NCBI RefSeq assembly: GCF_024006985.1
Contig: NZ_JAMXIB010000012.1
Location: forward strand, 1-64,000
DNA length: 64,000 bases
Direction: 5' to 3'
DNA from: Robiginitalea marina
Lineage (GTDB): Bacteria; Bacteroidota; Bacteroidia; Flavobacteriales; Flavobacteriaceae
Program-made: the position numbers and the translations under genes
The notes under the pieces: generated by a model
The model's input: only the letters and a program-made list of their open reading frames with translations
Database searches by the model: none
What the model was told of the DNA's origin: nothing
In this document: positions 8,339 through 17,110 of the stretch, one piece after another
How positions within the stretch are numbered: position 1 is the first letter of the stretch
Layout of the letters: each line of letters starts with the position of its first letter

Positions 8339-9250
8339 TTAGAGGATCATCTCCCGGTAGGGGATCAGGGTGTCGTATCCTTTTTCCCGGAAATACCCGG
8401 GCCCTTTTTCGGAACCCGTGGCCAGGATGAAATCCCCGCCCCAGGCCCCAAGGCTCTTCAGGCTGCCGGGATAGTCGGGGAAATGGGCCTCCTTTACCGG
8501 GGCTACCCCCAGGATATCGGACAGCAGGGCTTCGTGCTGCTCCAGGGCACGGCAAAAGGACACGAGGTCGGGCGCCCCGGCGAGCTGCCGGGTAAGGGAT
8601 GAGACTTCCCTCAGGGCTTTCCCCTGGTCAAAATGGCGCTGGCGGTACCGCCGGATACCTTCCCGGCTGTCCTGCTTTCGGTTCAGGTAGACAAAAAACA
8701 ACTGCCCGGCGAACGCCGGGGCAAAGGGGGCGTCCGAAACGGCCGGATGCCCGTCGCGGAGCTGGTAGAATAAAGGGCCCCCATGGCGGGCGGCGGCCAG
8801 GTCGTACCCGCTCCCCCCCAGGGATTCCCGCAGCAGGGTATAAGGGTCGACCCCCGCCCAATTGGCCAAATTCGACACCAGGGTAGACGACGATCCCAGG
8901 CCCCATTCCCGGGGGAATTCCAGTTTGGTTTCCACCGTCAGGGAGCAGGGTTCCTGCAAAAAACCGGGAGCGTGCGCCCGGGCTGTCCGGAGCATGAAAA
9001 GAAGGCGTTCCCGTACCCCCGAGGGAAAACCTCCTTCTGGAGGGGCCCCGAGTTCTTCCTGTGAGAAATGGGTTTCAAACCAGGGGGTGCCATCGGGGGA
9101 CCGACTGGTCCAGCGAAGCCCCGGGGCTTGAGAGGGAACCACTTCAAGCCACTGCCCCATTCGCGTTGGGAGGGCCAGGGCGAGGGCCCCGTCCAGCACC
9201 AGGTATTCCCCGGTGAGCAGGATTTTCCCGTGGCTGTAATAGGAAGTCAT
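8339..9250 (-). CDS. GYDIA-family GHMP kinase
   Basis: A 303-residue small-molecule kinase of the GHMP superfamily (galactokinase, homoserine, mevalonate, phosphomevalonate kinases). The ATP-binding GLGSSS motif is at residues 117-122, preceded by basic and aromatic residues, and the family hallmark SGYDLA is at 147-152; the N-terminal GKILLTGEYLVLDG strand is typical of mevalonate-type kinases. Its ATG overlaps the end of the HMG-CoA reductase gene by 4 bp. That coupling makes a role as mevalonate or phosphomevalonate kinase in isoprenoid precursor synthesis likely, but the exact substrate cannot be read from sequence. Confidence 0.85.
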   Translation of the reverse strand: MTSYYSHGKILLTGEYLVLDGALALALPTRMGQWLEVVPSQAPGLRWTSRSPDGTPWFETHFSQEELGAPPEGGFPSGVRERLLFMLRTARAHAPGFLQEPCSLTVETKLEFPREWGLGSSSTLVSNLANWAGVDPYTLLRESLGGSGYDLAAARHGGPLFYQLRDGHPAVSDAPFAPAFAGQLFFVYLNRKQDSREGIRRYRQRHFDQGKALREVSSLTRQLAGAPDLVSFCRALEQHEALLSDILGVAPVKEAHFPDYPGSLKSLGAWGGDFILATGSEKGPGYFREKGYDTLIPYREMIL

Positions 9251-10578
9251 AGGGCTTGGGAGCGCAGGGCATTGAGGGTTTCCACCACCGCGCTGTGGCT
9301 GACGGTATCGTTTTTGAAATGGTCGATCAGGGCCGTTTTTTCTGCCTCTGTCGCCCCGAGTTGGTTCAGGATATTGAGCAGGTGCATTTTCATGTGGCCC
9401 TTTTGGATGCCGACGGTTACCAGGGAGCGAAGGGCGGCAAAGTTCTGGGCCAGCCCGGCTACCGCCACCACCTGCATCAGTTCCGGGGCGCCCGGGTCGC
9501 CAAGGAGTTCCAGGGAAAAACGGACCAATGGGTGCAGGCTGGTGATCCCCCCCACAGTCCCCAGGGCCAGGGGGACATCCATCCAGAAGTGGAACTGCCC
9601 GTCTTCTATCCTGGCACGGGTGAGGCTGCGATACGACCCCGAGCGGGCCGCAAAGGCGTGTACCCCTGCTTCCACGGCGCGGAAATCGTTTCCGGTGGCA
9701 ATGACCACGGCATCGATACCATTCATGATACCCTTGTTGTGGGTCACGGCCCGGTAAGGCTCACAATCGGCAATGGCCACTGCCTGTACCAGCCTGCGGG
9801 CGAATTCTTCCCCAGTGAGGCCGCATTCGGCGGGAAGGGCTTCCAAAGGGCAGCTGACTTCAGCCCGTACCAGGCAGCCCGGCACGTAGTTCGAAAGGAT
9901 GCTCATCAAAACTTCCACCGGGGGCTCCATTCCCTGGAACGCGGGGTAAGCCTTTGCTTCCCTCACCAGGGTGGCCGCCAGTTGTTCCAGGCAGGAATTG
10001 ATGAAATTGGCCCCCATGGCATCGAGGGTTTCAAAAGTGCAATGGAGTTGGAAGTACCCGGGCATGGCTTCCGTTTTGTCGCGGAGCGCGATGTCGCGGA
10101 TCCCGCCCCCGCGTTGTTCCATATTTCGCGTTATCCCGGCGGTATCTTTCCTCAGAACCGGCCCGATATGGTCAATAAACTCCTGCAGGTCGGCTGCCTT
10201 TCCATGGAAGAGGAAATGCACCTGGCCAATTTTTTCCGTCCCCAGTACCCGGGCACGGAACCCGCCCCGTTCCAGCCAAAATTTGGCAGCCTTGCTGGCG
10301 GCGGCCACCACGGAACTTTCTTCAATGGCCATGGGGATGGCGTAGAGCCGGTCGTTGATCAGGAAATTCGGGGCTACCCCGAGGGGCAGGTAGAAATTGC
10401 TCAGGGTATTTTCAATGAATTCGTCGTGAAGCTGCTGCAAGTGGGCGTCGGGGTTCCAGTACTGCTGCAAAAGCGCTTCGGTCTGCCTGGGGTGCCGGGT
10501 GTACCGCTGGGCGATCCACTGTATTTTTTCCTCCTTGGAAAGCCTGGAGAATCCTTCGATAGGCTGGTCCATCTGCAT
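9247..10578 (-). CDS. Hydroxymethylglutaryl-CoA reductase, class II type
   Basis: It interconverts HMG-CoA and mevalonate. The 443-residue length, cytosolic character and the segment beginning ENTLSNFYLPLGVAPN (about residues 56-71) identify the class II (bacterial) form, where the first Glu is catalytic. THNKGIMNGIDAVV near residue 278 supplies the catalytic Lys and Asp region, and QKGHMKMH near 387 the catalytic His. Although class II enzymes were first described as degradative, Flavobacteriaceae use the mevalonate pathway, so the biosynthetic direction is likely. It overlaps the GHMP kinase gene by 4 bp. A weak promoter-like TATCTTTA lies about 15 bases upstream. Confidence 0.93.
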   Translation of the reverse strand: MQMDQPIEGFSRLSKEEKIQWIAQRYTRHPRQTEALLQQYWNPDAHLQQLHDEFIENTLSNFYLPLGVAPNFLINDRLYAIPMAIEESSVVAAASKAAKFWLERGGFRARVLGTEKIGQVHFLFHGKAADLQEFIDHIGPVLRKDTAGITRNMEQRGGGIRDIALRDKTEAMPGYFQLHCTFETLDAMGANFINSCLEQLAATLVREAKAYPAFQGMEPPVEVLMSILSNYVPGCLVRAEVSCPLEALPAECGLTGEEFARRLVQAVAIADCEPYRAVTHNKGIMNGIDAVVIATGNDFRAVEAGVHAFAARSGSYRSLTRARIEDGQFHFWMDVPLALGTVGGITSLHPLVRFSLELLGDPGAPELMQVVAVAGLAQNFAALRSLVTVGIQKGHMKMHLLNILNQLGATEAEKTALIDHFKNDTVSHSAVVETLNALRSQAL

Positions 10579-10727
10579 TGAATTGAGGGGTTAAAGATAC
10601 ACATTCAGCCCTAATAATCCGGGGGGGTACCGCACAGCGGCAGGGCGGCAATAAATTCAAACAGAAGTTGCGTTTTTTGGCAAAATATTCCTAAACTTGA
10701 GGATTTTAACCCCATTTTTACGGAATT

Positions 10728-12893
10728 ATGAAGAAGCCTTATTGGATCTTTGTGCTTTGGATCATTTTGGGCCCTGCGCTTTGGGCCCAGCAACAAAAGC
10801 TTACCCTCGAAGAAATCTGGGGCGGGGCTTTCAGCACGGAGTCCTTGCAAGCCCTGCATTCCATGGAGGATGGGAAGCACTACACCGTTCTGCAGTCCGA
10901 CCCTTCCGCCAAGACCAGCAGCATCGATAAGTACCAGTACGAAACCCAGCAAAAAGTGGCCTCCCTGGTAGCCTCCGATAGCCGGGTGGGAATCCCCTAC
11001 TTTACGGGCTATACCTTCAGCGCCGATGAATCGAAGGTGCTGCTGGCCACTCAGGTGGAACCGGTCTACCGCAGGTCCACCCTCGGCATCTATTACGTAC
11101 ACGACCTGAAGACCGGGGAAACCATCCGCGTCTCCCCTGAAATGATCCAGGAACCCACCCTGTCGCCGGATGGGGGTAAAGTGGCCTATGTTTGGGGGAA
11201 TGACCTGTATGTCCTCGACCTCTCCGCCGGGCGGGTAACCCGGGTGACCGACGACGGGGAACCGAATGCCATTATCAACGGGGTCACCGACTGGGTCTAT
11301 GAAGAGGAGTTTTCATTTGTCAGGGCCTTCCAGTGGAATTCCCGGGGAGACCGCCTGGCCTTCCTCCGGTTTGATGAAAGGGAAGTGCCCGAATTCTCCA
11401 TGGATGTCTACGGAAGCGGGCTGTACCCGTACCCCTATGTGTTTAAATACCCCAAGGCCGGGGAGGCCAATTCACAGGTCACCCTGCACCTCTTCGACCT
11501 TAACGAAGGTTCGACACGGGAGGTGGACCTGGGAAGCCCGTATTACATCCCGCGCATCCAGTGGATGAACCACCCCGACCACCTGAGCGTGCAGACCCTG
11601 AACCGCCACCAGGACCACCTGGTCCTCCACCGGGTGGATGCCGCCACCCTGGCAGTCAGCACCCTGCTGGAGGAAAGGGATGCCGCCTATGTGGAGGTGA
11701 CCGACAACCTTACCTTCCTCCCCGATGACCGGTTTATCTGGACCAGCGAGCAGGACGGGTTCAACCACCTGTACCTCCACCGGGCCGATGGGACCCGGCA
11801 ATACCAGCTCACCAGCGGTCCCTGGGAGGTAACGGCCTACTACGGATACGACCCCGGGAGCCGGAGGATCTTCTACCAGTCTTCGGAGGAAGGGTCCATT
11901 ACCCGGAATATCTACAGCGTTTCTGACAGGGGAAAGGGGCAAAGGCGCCTGAGCCCGGGCAATGGCACCAGCCAGGCTGCTTTCAGTGCTGACTTCACCT
12001 ATTTTATCAACACCTTCAGCAACGTCGATACCCCGCCCCGCTACACGCTCCACCGGGCGGCCGACGGCAGGCTGGTCAGGGAACTGAAAAACAATGCCCC
12101 CCTGCTGGAAAAATTGGAAGGATACCAGCTCTCTCCCAAGGAGTTCAGCACCCTGAGCGTAAACGGGCACGAGCTGAACATGTGGATGATCAAACCTTCA
12201 GATTTTGACCCGTCAAAAAAATACCCGCTTTTCATGTTCCAGTACAGTGGCCCGGGGTCCCAGCAGGTTGCCAACCGCTGGCATGGGAGCAATGACTACT
12301 GGCACCAGATGCTCGCCTCCGAGGGGATTATCGTGGCCTGCATCGACGGACGGGGCACGGGGCTCAAGGGACGCGACTTTAAAAAAGTCACCCAGCTCGA
12401 ACTCGGGAAATACGAGGTGGAGGACCAGATCGAGGCGGCCCGTATCCTGAGCGAACTCCCCTATGTGGATGAATCCAGGACGGGGATCTGGGGCTGGAGT
12501 TATGGGGGCTTCATGTCTTCCAACTGCATCCTTAAAGGGAATGAGGTCTTTGAGATGGCCATTGCGGTGGCCCCGGTGACCAGCTGGAGGTTTTACGACA
12601 CCATATACACCGAGCGCTATATGCAGACCCCCCGGGAAAACGCCTCCGGGTACGACGACAATTCCCCCCTGAACTTCGCCGACCGCCTCAGGGGAAAGTA
12701 TTTGCTGGTCCACGGCTCGGCGGATGACAACGTGCATGTACAAAATACCATGCGCATGGTGGAAGCCCTGGTCCGCGCGAACAAGCCATTCGAGTGGGCC
12801 GTATACCCCGACCGCAACCACGGGATTTCTGGGGGGAAAACCCGCCTGCACCTGTATACCAAAATGACCCGGTTCGTCCTGGAAAACCTTTAA
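10728..12893 (+). CDS. Dipeptidyl peptidase IV, S9 family
   Basis: A 721-residue exported serine peptidase that removes Xaa-Pro dipeptides from peptide N-termini. There is a signal peptide (cleavage about residues 20-22, ALWAQ), an eight-bladed DPP IV beta-propeller (about 40-490) with the conserved DWVYEEEF motif whose glutamates bind the substrate amino terminus, and a C-terminal alpha/beta hydrolase domain. The catalytic triad is visible as Ser591 in GWSYGG, Asp666 in SADDNVH and His698 in DRNHGI. A promoter-like TAAACTTG lies about 28 bases upstream of the ATG. The peptide symporter gene follows 18 bp downstream, so cleavage and uptake of dipeptides are probably co-expressed. Confidence 0.96.
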   Translation: MKKPYWIFVLWIILGPALWAQQQKLTLEEIWGGAFSTESLQALHSMEDGKHYTVLQSDPSAKTSSIDKYQYETQQKVASLVASDSRVGIPYFTGYTFSADESKVLLATQVEPVYRRSTLGIYYVHDLKTGETIRVSPEMIQEPTLSPDGGKVAYVWGNDLYVLDLSAGRVTRVTDDGEPNAIINGVTDWVYEEEFSFVRAFQWNSRGDRLAFLRFDEREVPEFSMDVYGSGLYPYPYVFKYPKAGEANSQVTLHLFDLNEGSTREVDLGSPYYIPRIQWMNHPDHLSVQTLNRHQDHLVLHRVDAATLAVSTLLEERDAAYVEVTDNLTFLPDDRFIWTSEQDGFNHLYLHRADGTRQYQLTSGPWEVTAYYGYDPGSRRIFYQSSEEGSITRNIYSVSDRGKGQRRLSPGNGTSQAAFSADFTYFINTFSNVDTPPRYTLHRAADGRLVRELKNNAPLLEKLEGYQLSPKEFSTLSVNGHELNMWMIKPSDFDPSKKYPLFMFQYSGPGSQQVANRWHGSNDYWHQMLASEGIIVACIDGRGTGLKGRDFKKVTQLELGKYEVEDQIEAARILSELPYVDESRTGIWGWSYGGFMSSNCILKGNEVFEMAIAVAPVTSWRFYDTIYTERYMQTPRENASGYDDNSPLNFADRLRGKYLLVHGSADDNVHVQNTMRMVEALVRANKPFEWAVYPDRNHGISGGKTRLHLYTKMTRFVLENL

Positions 12894-12911
12894 CCTAACC
12901 TGACCTGACCC

Positions 12912-14444
12912 ATGGAAAAAACAATCGTTGACGTAGAAGAACAACAGCTTATGGGGCATCCCAAGGGGCTGTTCTATCTCTTTTTTGCAGAGCTCTGGGA
13001 GCGGTTCAGCTTTTACGGGATGAGGGCCCTGCTGACCCTCTACATGGTCAATGTGATTTTCGAGGCCCTGTTGGAGCGCGATTACGCCGCCGCCGCGGTC
13101 TACTCCAGTTACGGCTCCCTGGTATACGCCTCTACCGTCATCGGGGGGCGCATCTCCGATACCATCCTGGGCATGCGGCGCTCCATCCTGCTGGGGGGCA
13201 TCCTGATGGCCCTGGGCCATTTTGTGCTGGCCATAGAACACAACGTGGCGTTTTACTCCGCCCTTGCCCTAATTGTGGCGGGCAACGGGTTTTTCAAACC
13301 GAATATTTCCACGTTTGTAGGGTCGCTGTATAAAGAGGGCGACCCCCGGAAGGACTCCGGCTTTGTTATTTTTTACATGGGGATCAATATCGGCGCCTTT
13401 GTTTCCCCCCTGCTTTGCGGCTGGCTCGGCCGGGAGTACGGGTGGCATTACGGCTTTGGCCTTGCGGGGATCGGGATGCTTACCGGGCTCTTGTTTTTCT
13501 GGAGCGGGATCCGGAAGAACGTCTTTGGCGACCGGGGGAAGGCCCCCAGCCAGGAAGTACTCGATAAACCCCTGGTCGGGGTACCCCAGCGCATCATGGT
13601 GCCGGTGATCGCCTTCCTTTCAGTGCCCGTGATCGCCGTCCTTCTGGCATCCTATAAGCCCATGGGGGAGGAAGGGGACTTTTTCGAAGACCAGAACCCG
13701 GTGAACATCATTTTCAAGCTGATCGGGATTTTCATCCTGGGATACCTGGCGTACATTATCTTTAAGTCCACCGCGGAGGAACGGAAAAAATTGATTATGG
13801 CGGTCCTGATCACCCTGTTCATGACCATCTTCTGGGGGTTCCATGAACTGTCAGGAAGCGTCATTACCCTGTTCGCAGACCGGAACGTGAACCTGGCCTG
13901 GATCGATGCGGCCCAGTCCAATGCCATCAACCCGGTGTTCATCATCCTGCTTTCCATTCCCATTTCCCTGTTGTTTACCTGGTTGTCGAAGCGGAACCTC
14001 AACCCCCGCACCCCGTACAAGTTCGGACTGGGGCTGGCCTTTGCGGGGATCAGTTTTTACGTCCTGGCCCTCAGCGGGGGCAGTGCCGATGAAAACGGCA
14101 TGGTCCCTTTTTCCTACCTGTTGCTGATGTACTTTTTGCTTTCGGTGGGGGAACTTTTCATGTCGCCCGTGGGGCTCTCCAAAATCACCGACCTTTCGCC
14201 CAAACGGATTGTGGCCTTTATGATGGGGGTGTGGTTCCTGTCCTCGGCGTTTGCCTTCCAGGTCGTCGGCTTTATTGGCAAACAACTGGCCATTGAAAGT
14301 GACGATCCCAACGTCCGGGGCCTGGATACCCTGGAGGTATACACCGGAGGGTTCGAGCTGATTGCCCAGTATGCCCTGGCTGCAGGGGTCATCGTGCTGG
14401 TTACGGCCCCCCTGATGAAGCGCCTGATGGGCAACGTGCATTAA
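12912..14444 (+). CDS. Peptide/proton symporter, POT (PTR2) family
   Basis: A 510-residue inner-membrane transporter that imports di- and tripeptides with protons. The N-terminal ELWERFSFYGMRALLTLYM segment (about residues 28-46) is the diagnostic ExxERFxYY-type motif of the POT family, and GNGFFKPNISTFVG near 120-133 is the second PTR2 signature. About 12-14 hydrophobic helices can be traced. It sits 18 bp after the DPP IV gene, matching the short peptides that enzyme would release. An alternative reading as a general MFS carrier is unlikely given both signatures. Confidence 0.95.
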   Translation: MEKTIVDVEEQQLMGHPKGLFYLFFAELWERFSFYGMRALLTLYMVNVIFEALLERDYAAAAVYSSYGSLVYASTVIGGRISDTILGMRRSILLGGILMALGHFVLAIEHNVAFYSALALIVAGNGFFKPNISTFVGSLYKEGDPRKDSGFVIFYMGINIGAFVSPLLCGWLGREYGWHYGFGLAGIGMLTGLLFFWSGIRKNVFGDRGKAPSQEVLDKPLVGVPQRIMVPVIAFLSVPVIAVLLASYKPMGEEGDFFEDQNPVNIIFKLIGIFILGYLAYIIFKSTAEERKKLIMAVLITLFMTIFWGFHELSGSVITLFADRNVNLAWIDAAQSNAINPVFIILLSIPISLLFTWLSKRNLNPRTPYKFGLGLAFAGISFYVLALSGGSADENGMVPFSYLLLMYFLLSVGELFMSPVGLSKITDLSPKRIVAFMMGVWFLSSAFAFQVVGFIGKQLAIESDDPNVRGLDTLEVYTGGFELIAQYALAAGVIVLVTAPLMKRLMGNVH

Positions 14445-14448
14445 AGGT

Positions 14449-16464
14449 TCAGGGCAGTTCGGTTACAAAGGCCCCCGACCATGCCGTGGCATGGAAGGGA
14501 ATGCCCTGCAGCCGGCAGGTTTGTTCCCAGCGGCGTACATAGCTGTGGTAATTGCTCCCATCGGCCACTACCTGCGCGGGCCGCAGTGCTTCCAGCAGGC
14601 GGCCCAGATGCACCCGGGGTGACCCGGTGAGGACCAGCAGGCGGGGGGAAGGCTCCCTGCCCGAATACACCCCCATACTGTCCAGGACCCGCACGTTTTG
14701 GTCCCCCCAGCGATAATGGTTTTCCAAAGGCATATGGATTATGCGGCTGGCGCGCCCGTGCAGGGCGGCGTCCCGCAAAAGCGGCTGCAGGGCTGCGGAA
14801 TCAGGGGAAAACACGCGGAGGCTTCGGCCTTCCTGCACCCAGAATCCGCTGGCCGCCACCTTATGGGGGATGGTAAGTCGCCGGACCTCTTGGTCCTGGT
14901 CCCGGAGCCAGATTCCGTAGGCCTGCAGCAGGAGCAGGGCGAGGACAGCCCCCCTGAGGCACCACCGGCTACCCTGCCGTAGGGATATCCCCCCAAGCAC
15001 AAGGGCCGCGCCTCCAAGCAGGAGGTGGACGCCGTCCCATGGAATGCCTTCGAGGTGGAACCCTTCCTGCCCGGCCACCCACCGGACAAAGCCATTCATC
15101 CCTGAAAGAACTGCGTTGTAAAGGGCCGGCAGGAAGGCCGGCAGCAGGGAAACCGACTGCAGCAGCAACACAGCGAAGCCCATCCCAAGTACCAGGCCCA
15201 TCAGGGGCAGCAGCGCCAGGCCCGAGAGCAGGAAGAGGCCCGGGAACTGGTGAAAATAGAACAGCGACAGCGGCAGGGTGCCCATCTGTGCGGCCAGGCT
15301 CACGCAGAACAGGTTGCCCATCCACCCCCACGGACGGCGCTTCCAGGGCCACCACCGCATCAGGGCGGGGGCATACACCACAATGGCCGCCACCGCCGCA
15401 AAGCTCAGTTGGAACCCCGGTTGCAGCAGCCAGAGGGGGTCCAGGATGCCGATCATCACCATCCAGCCCAACCCCATGAAATGAAGGGTCATCCGGTCCC
15501 TCTGCAGGTAAAGGGCGTAAGAGACCAGGCTGAAAAGGAGGACGGCCCTTACTACCGAAGGGCTTAGACCCGCCAAAAAGGCATAGCCCCAGAGGAGCGC
15601 TACGGTAAGGAACAGCCGGGCCGACTTGCCGTAACGGCCCCTGCCCAGCGGCGCCAGCACCAGGTACACCAGGCCGGCCACAATCCCCACGTGTAACCCC
15701 GATACCGCCAGCAGGTGCAGGGCCCCGGCCTTGCGGTAAGCCGCCTGTACTTCCGGATCCATTTCGGAGCGGTCGCCCAGGAGCAGGGCCCGGGCTACCC
15801 CCGCTTCAGCAGGGGAGAACCCGGCTTCATCAAGCCTTTCGAGCAGTCGGCTGCGCAGGGTGGCAAGCCTGCCCCCTCTGCCCCCGACCGGGGGTGGCGG
15901 GAGGAGGTATTCCCCTTCGTTTAGCCTTAGCTGCCCGTGGATCCCAACCGACTCCAAATACGCCCTGTAATCGAACTGCCCGGGATTGGCCGTGGGCCCT
16001 ACGGGCCCGGGGAACACCGCACTGATGATTTCCTGCCCGGGGGCCAGTCGTATGGTGTCCGGGCCGGCCGGCAATTGCAACACCACTTTTCCCTCTGCGG
16101 GGTTGCCGTTGACTCGGGTGATTTCTGCCAGGTACCGGTCGGAGTAGGGGGTATGTCGCAGGGCTTCCAGGACCTTCGCCCCCACCCAGCCACCCGGCTG
16201 GGTTTCGAAGTGGAGGAAGTGCAGGGGCCGGTTCTCCGGCAGGCGCCAGGCCATGCTGCACAGGCCGAGAGACCAGGCCGCCAGGCCGGCGGGTATCCAG
16301 TAGCCCACTGCGGGCATTCGCCGGAGGCCCAGCCCGGTGAGCCCCAGGAATATCACCAGGGTCAACAGCGCGGCCCCAAAGGAAGGCTTTACCCACAGGG
16401 ACGAAAGCACGCCCGCAGAGAGGCAGGCAGCCAGCCCTATGGAAACGGTGGTGTGGGAAGGCAT
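14449..16464 (-). CDS. comEC: ComEC/Rec2 family competence protein
   Basis: A 671-residue polytopic membrane protein forming the inner-membrane channel for single-stranded DNA uptake in competent bacteria. An N-terminal DUF4131-like region (about 1-190) is followed by the competence core with ALLLGDRSEMDPEV and GALHLLAVSGLHVGIVAG (about residues 225-265) and many transmembrane helices up to about 510. The C-terminal soluble part (about 530-671) occupies the place of the usual metallo-beta-lactamase domain but shows no HxHxDH motif, a common condition in Bacteroidota. The start directly abuts the stop of the NlpC/P60 gene upstream. Whether the cell is naturally competent cannot be told from this gene alone. 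Confidence 0.9.
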   Translation of the reverse strand: MPSHTTVSIGLAACLSAGVLSSLWVKPSFGAALLTLVIFLGLTGLGLRRMPAVGYWIPAGLAAWSLGLCSMAWRLPENRPLHFLHFETQPGGWVGAKVLEALRHTPYSDRYLAEITRVNGNPAEGKVVLQLPAGPDTIRLAPGQEIISAVFPGPVGPTANPGQFDYRAYLESVGIHGQLRLNEGEYLLPPPPVGGRGGRLATLRSRLLERLDEAGFSPAEAGVARALLLGDRSEMDPEVQAAYRKAGALHLLAVSGLHVGIVAGLVYLVLAPLGRGRYGKSARLFLTVALLWGYAFLAGLSPSVVRAVLLFSLVSYALYLQRDRMTLHFMGLGWMVMIGILDPLWLLQPGFQLSFAAVAAIVVYAPALMRWWPWKRRPWGWMGNLFCVSLAAQMGTLPLSLFYFHQFPGLFLLSGLALLPLMGLVLGMGFAVLLLQSVSLLPAFLPALYNAVLSGMNGFVRWVAGQEGFHLEGIPWDGVHLLLGGAALVLGGISLRQGSRWCLRGAVLALLLLQAYGIWLRDQDQEVRRLTIPHKVAASGFWVQEGRSLRVFSPDSAALQPLLRDAALHGRASRIIHMPLENHYRWGDQNVRVLDSMGVYSGREPSPRLLVLTGSPRVHLGRLLEALRPAQVVADGSNYHSYVRRWEQTCRLQGIPFHATAWSGAFVTELP

Positions 16465-17025
16465 TTAGAAAATCCTGGTAGCCTTTACAAAGGCATGGTT
16501 CCAGTACCCTTCCCTCAGGGAGGAAACGATGACCCCCCTGGAGGTGGTGGAGTGGATAAAGCGCACCTCCCCGTCGCCGACCTCCACCACCAGCCCCACA
16601 TGGTTGATGTTTTTGGCCCTCCTGAGGGTTTTGAAGAACAGGAGGTCGCCGGGTTGCAATTCGGAAAGGGCTACCTGGCGGCCTTCTTCGGCCAGCAGGT
16701 GGGAACTGCGGGGCAGGGGATAATCGTGCTCCAGGAAGGAAACGTACAGGAGCCCTGAGCAGTCCATCCCTTTCCGGGTGGTCCCGCCATAGCGGTACTT
16801 CACCCCGGCGTACGAGAGGGCGGTTTCAATAATAGCATCTGCACGGGTGTCTTCCACCGCGGGCCCGGTGGGGGCTTCGGCAGACGCTTCCGGGCCCTTA
16901 GCGGATTCCGGGACAGTGCCTTCCACGTGTATCTTCGGCGGGCCGGGACGGCTGGCAGTTTTTTTTGCCCCGCCACAACTCCACAGCAATACGGAGATTC
17001 CCAGTAAGAAGCTGGCTTTTTTCAT
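16465..17025 (-). CDS. NlpC/P60 family (C40) peptidoglycan endopeptidase lipoprotein
   Basis: A 186-residue lipoprotein that should cleave D-gamma-glutamyl-diaminopimelate links in the cell wall. The signal sequence ends in LLWSC (Cys17). A low-complexity Pro/Ala/Glu linker (about 20-60) leads to the NlpC/P60 domain, with Cys89 in GMDCSGL, His142 in NINHVGLV and His158 in RFIHST as the catalytic triad, and LQPGDLLFF between them. The full set of catalytic residues suggests an active enzyme. It is separated from lpxB upstream by an 85-bp gap containing two palindromes and abuts comEC downstream. Confidence 0.92.
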   Translation of the reverse strand: MKKASFLLGISVLLWSCGGAKKTASRPGPPKIHVEGTVPESAKGPEASAEAPTGPAVEDTRADAIIETALSYAGVKYRYGGTTRKGMDCSGLLYVSFLEHDYPLPRSSHLLAEEGRQVALSELQPGDLLFFKTLRRAKNINHVGLVVEVGDGEVRFIHSTTSRGVIVSSLREGYWNHAFVKATRIF

Positions 17026-17051
17026 CGGCGTCCGGAGGGCCTTTCGGGCCG

Positions 17052-17094
17052 CCCTAAATTTAGGGATTTTCGCACACTGGGGATACCATATCCC
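17052..17094. promoter_or_regulatory. Two neighbouring palindromes between lpxB and the NlpC/P60 gene
   Basis: CCCTAAATTTAGGG (17052-17065) is a perfect 14-bp palindrome and GGGATA-CCA-TATCCC (17080-17094) a perfect interrupted one. They fill much of the gap between lpxB and the NlpC/P60 start. Neither is followed by a T tract on the minus strand, so they look more like protein-binding sites or RNA hairpins than a terminator. Confidence 0.4.
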
Positions 17095-17110
17095 ATATGA
17101 GGGGTTAAAA

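Noticed and set aside
9256-10581. Open frame of about 441 codons antisense to the HMG-CoA reductase gene
   Set aside because: It lacks recognisable domains, has Gly/His/Pro-rich shadow composition and covers a clear gene on the other strand.
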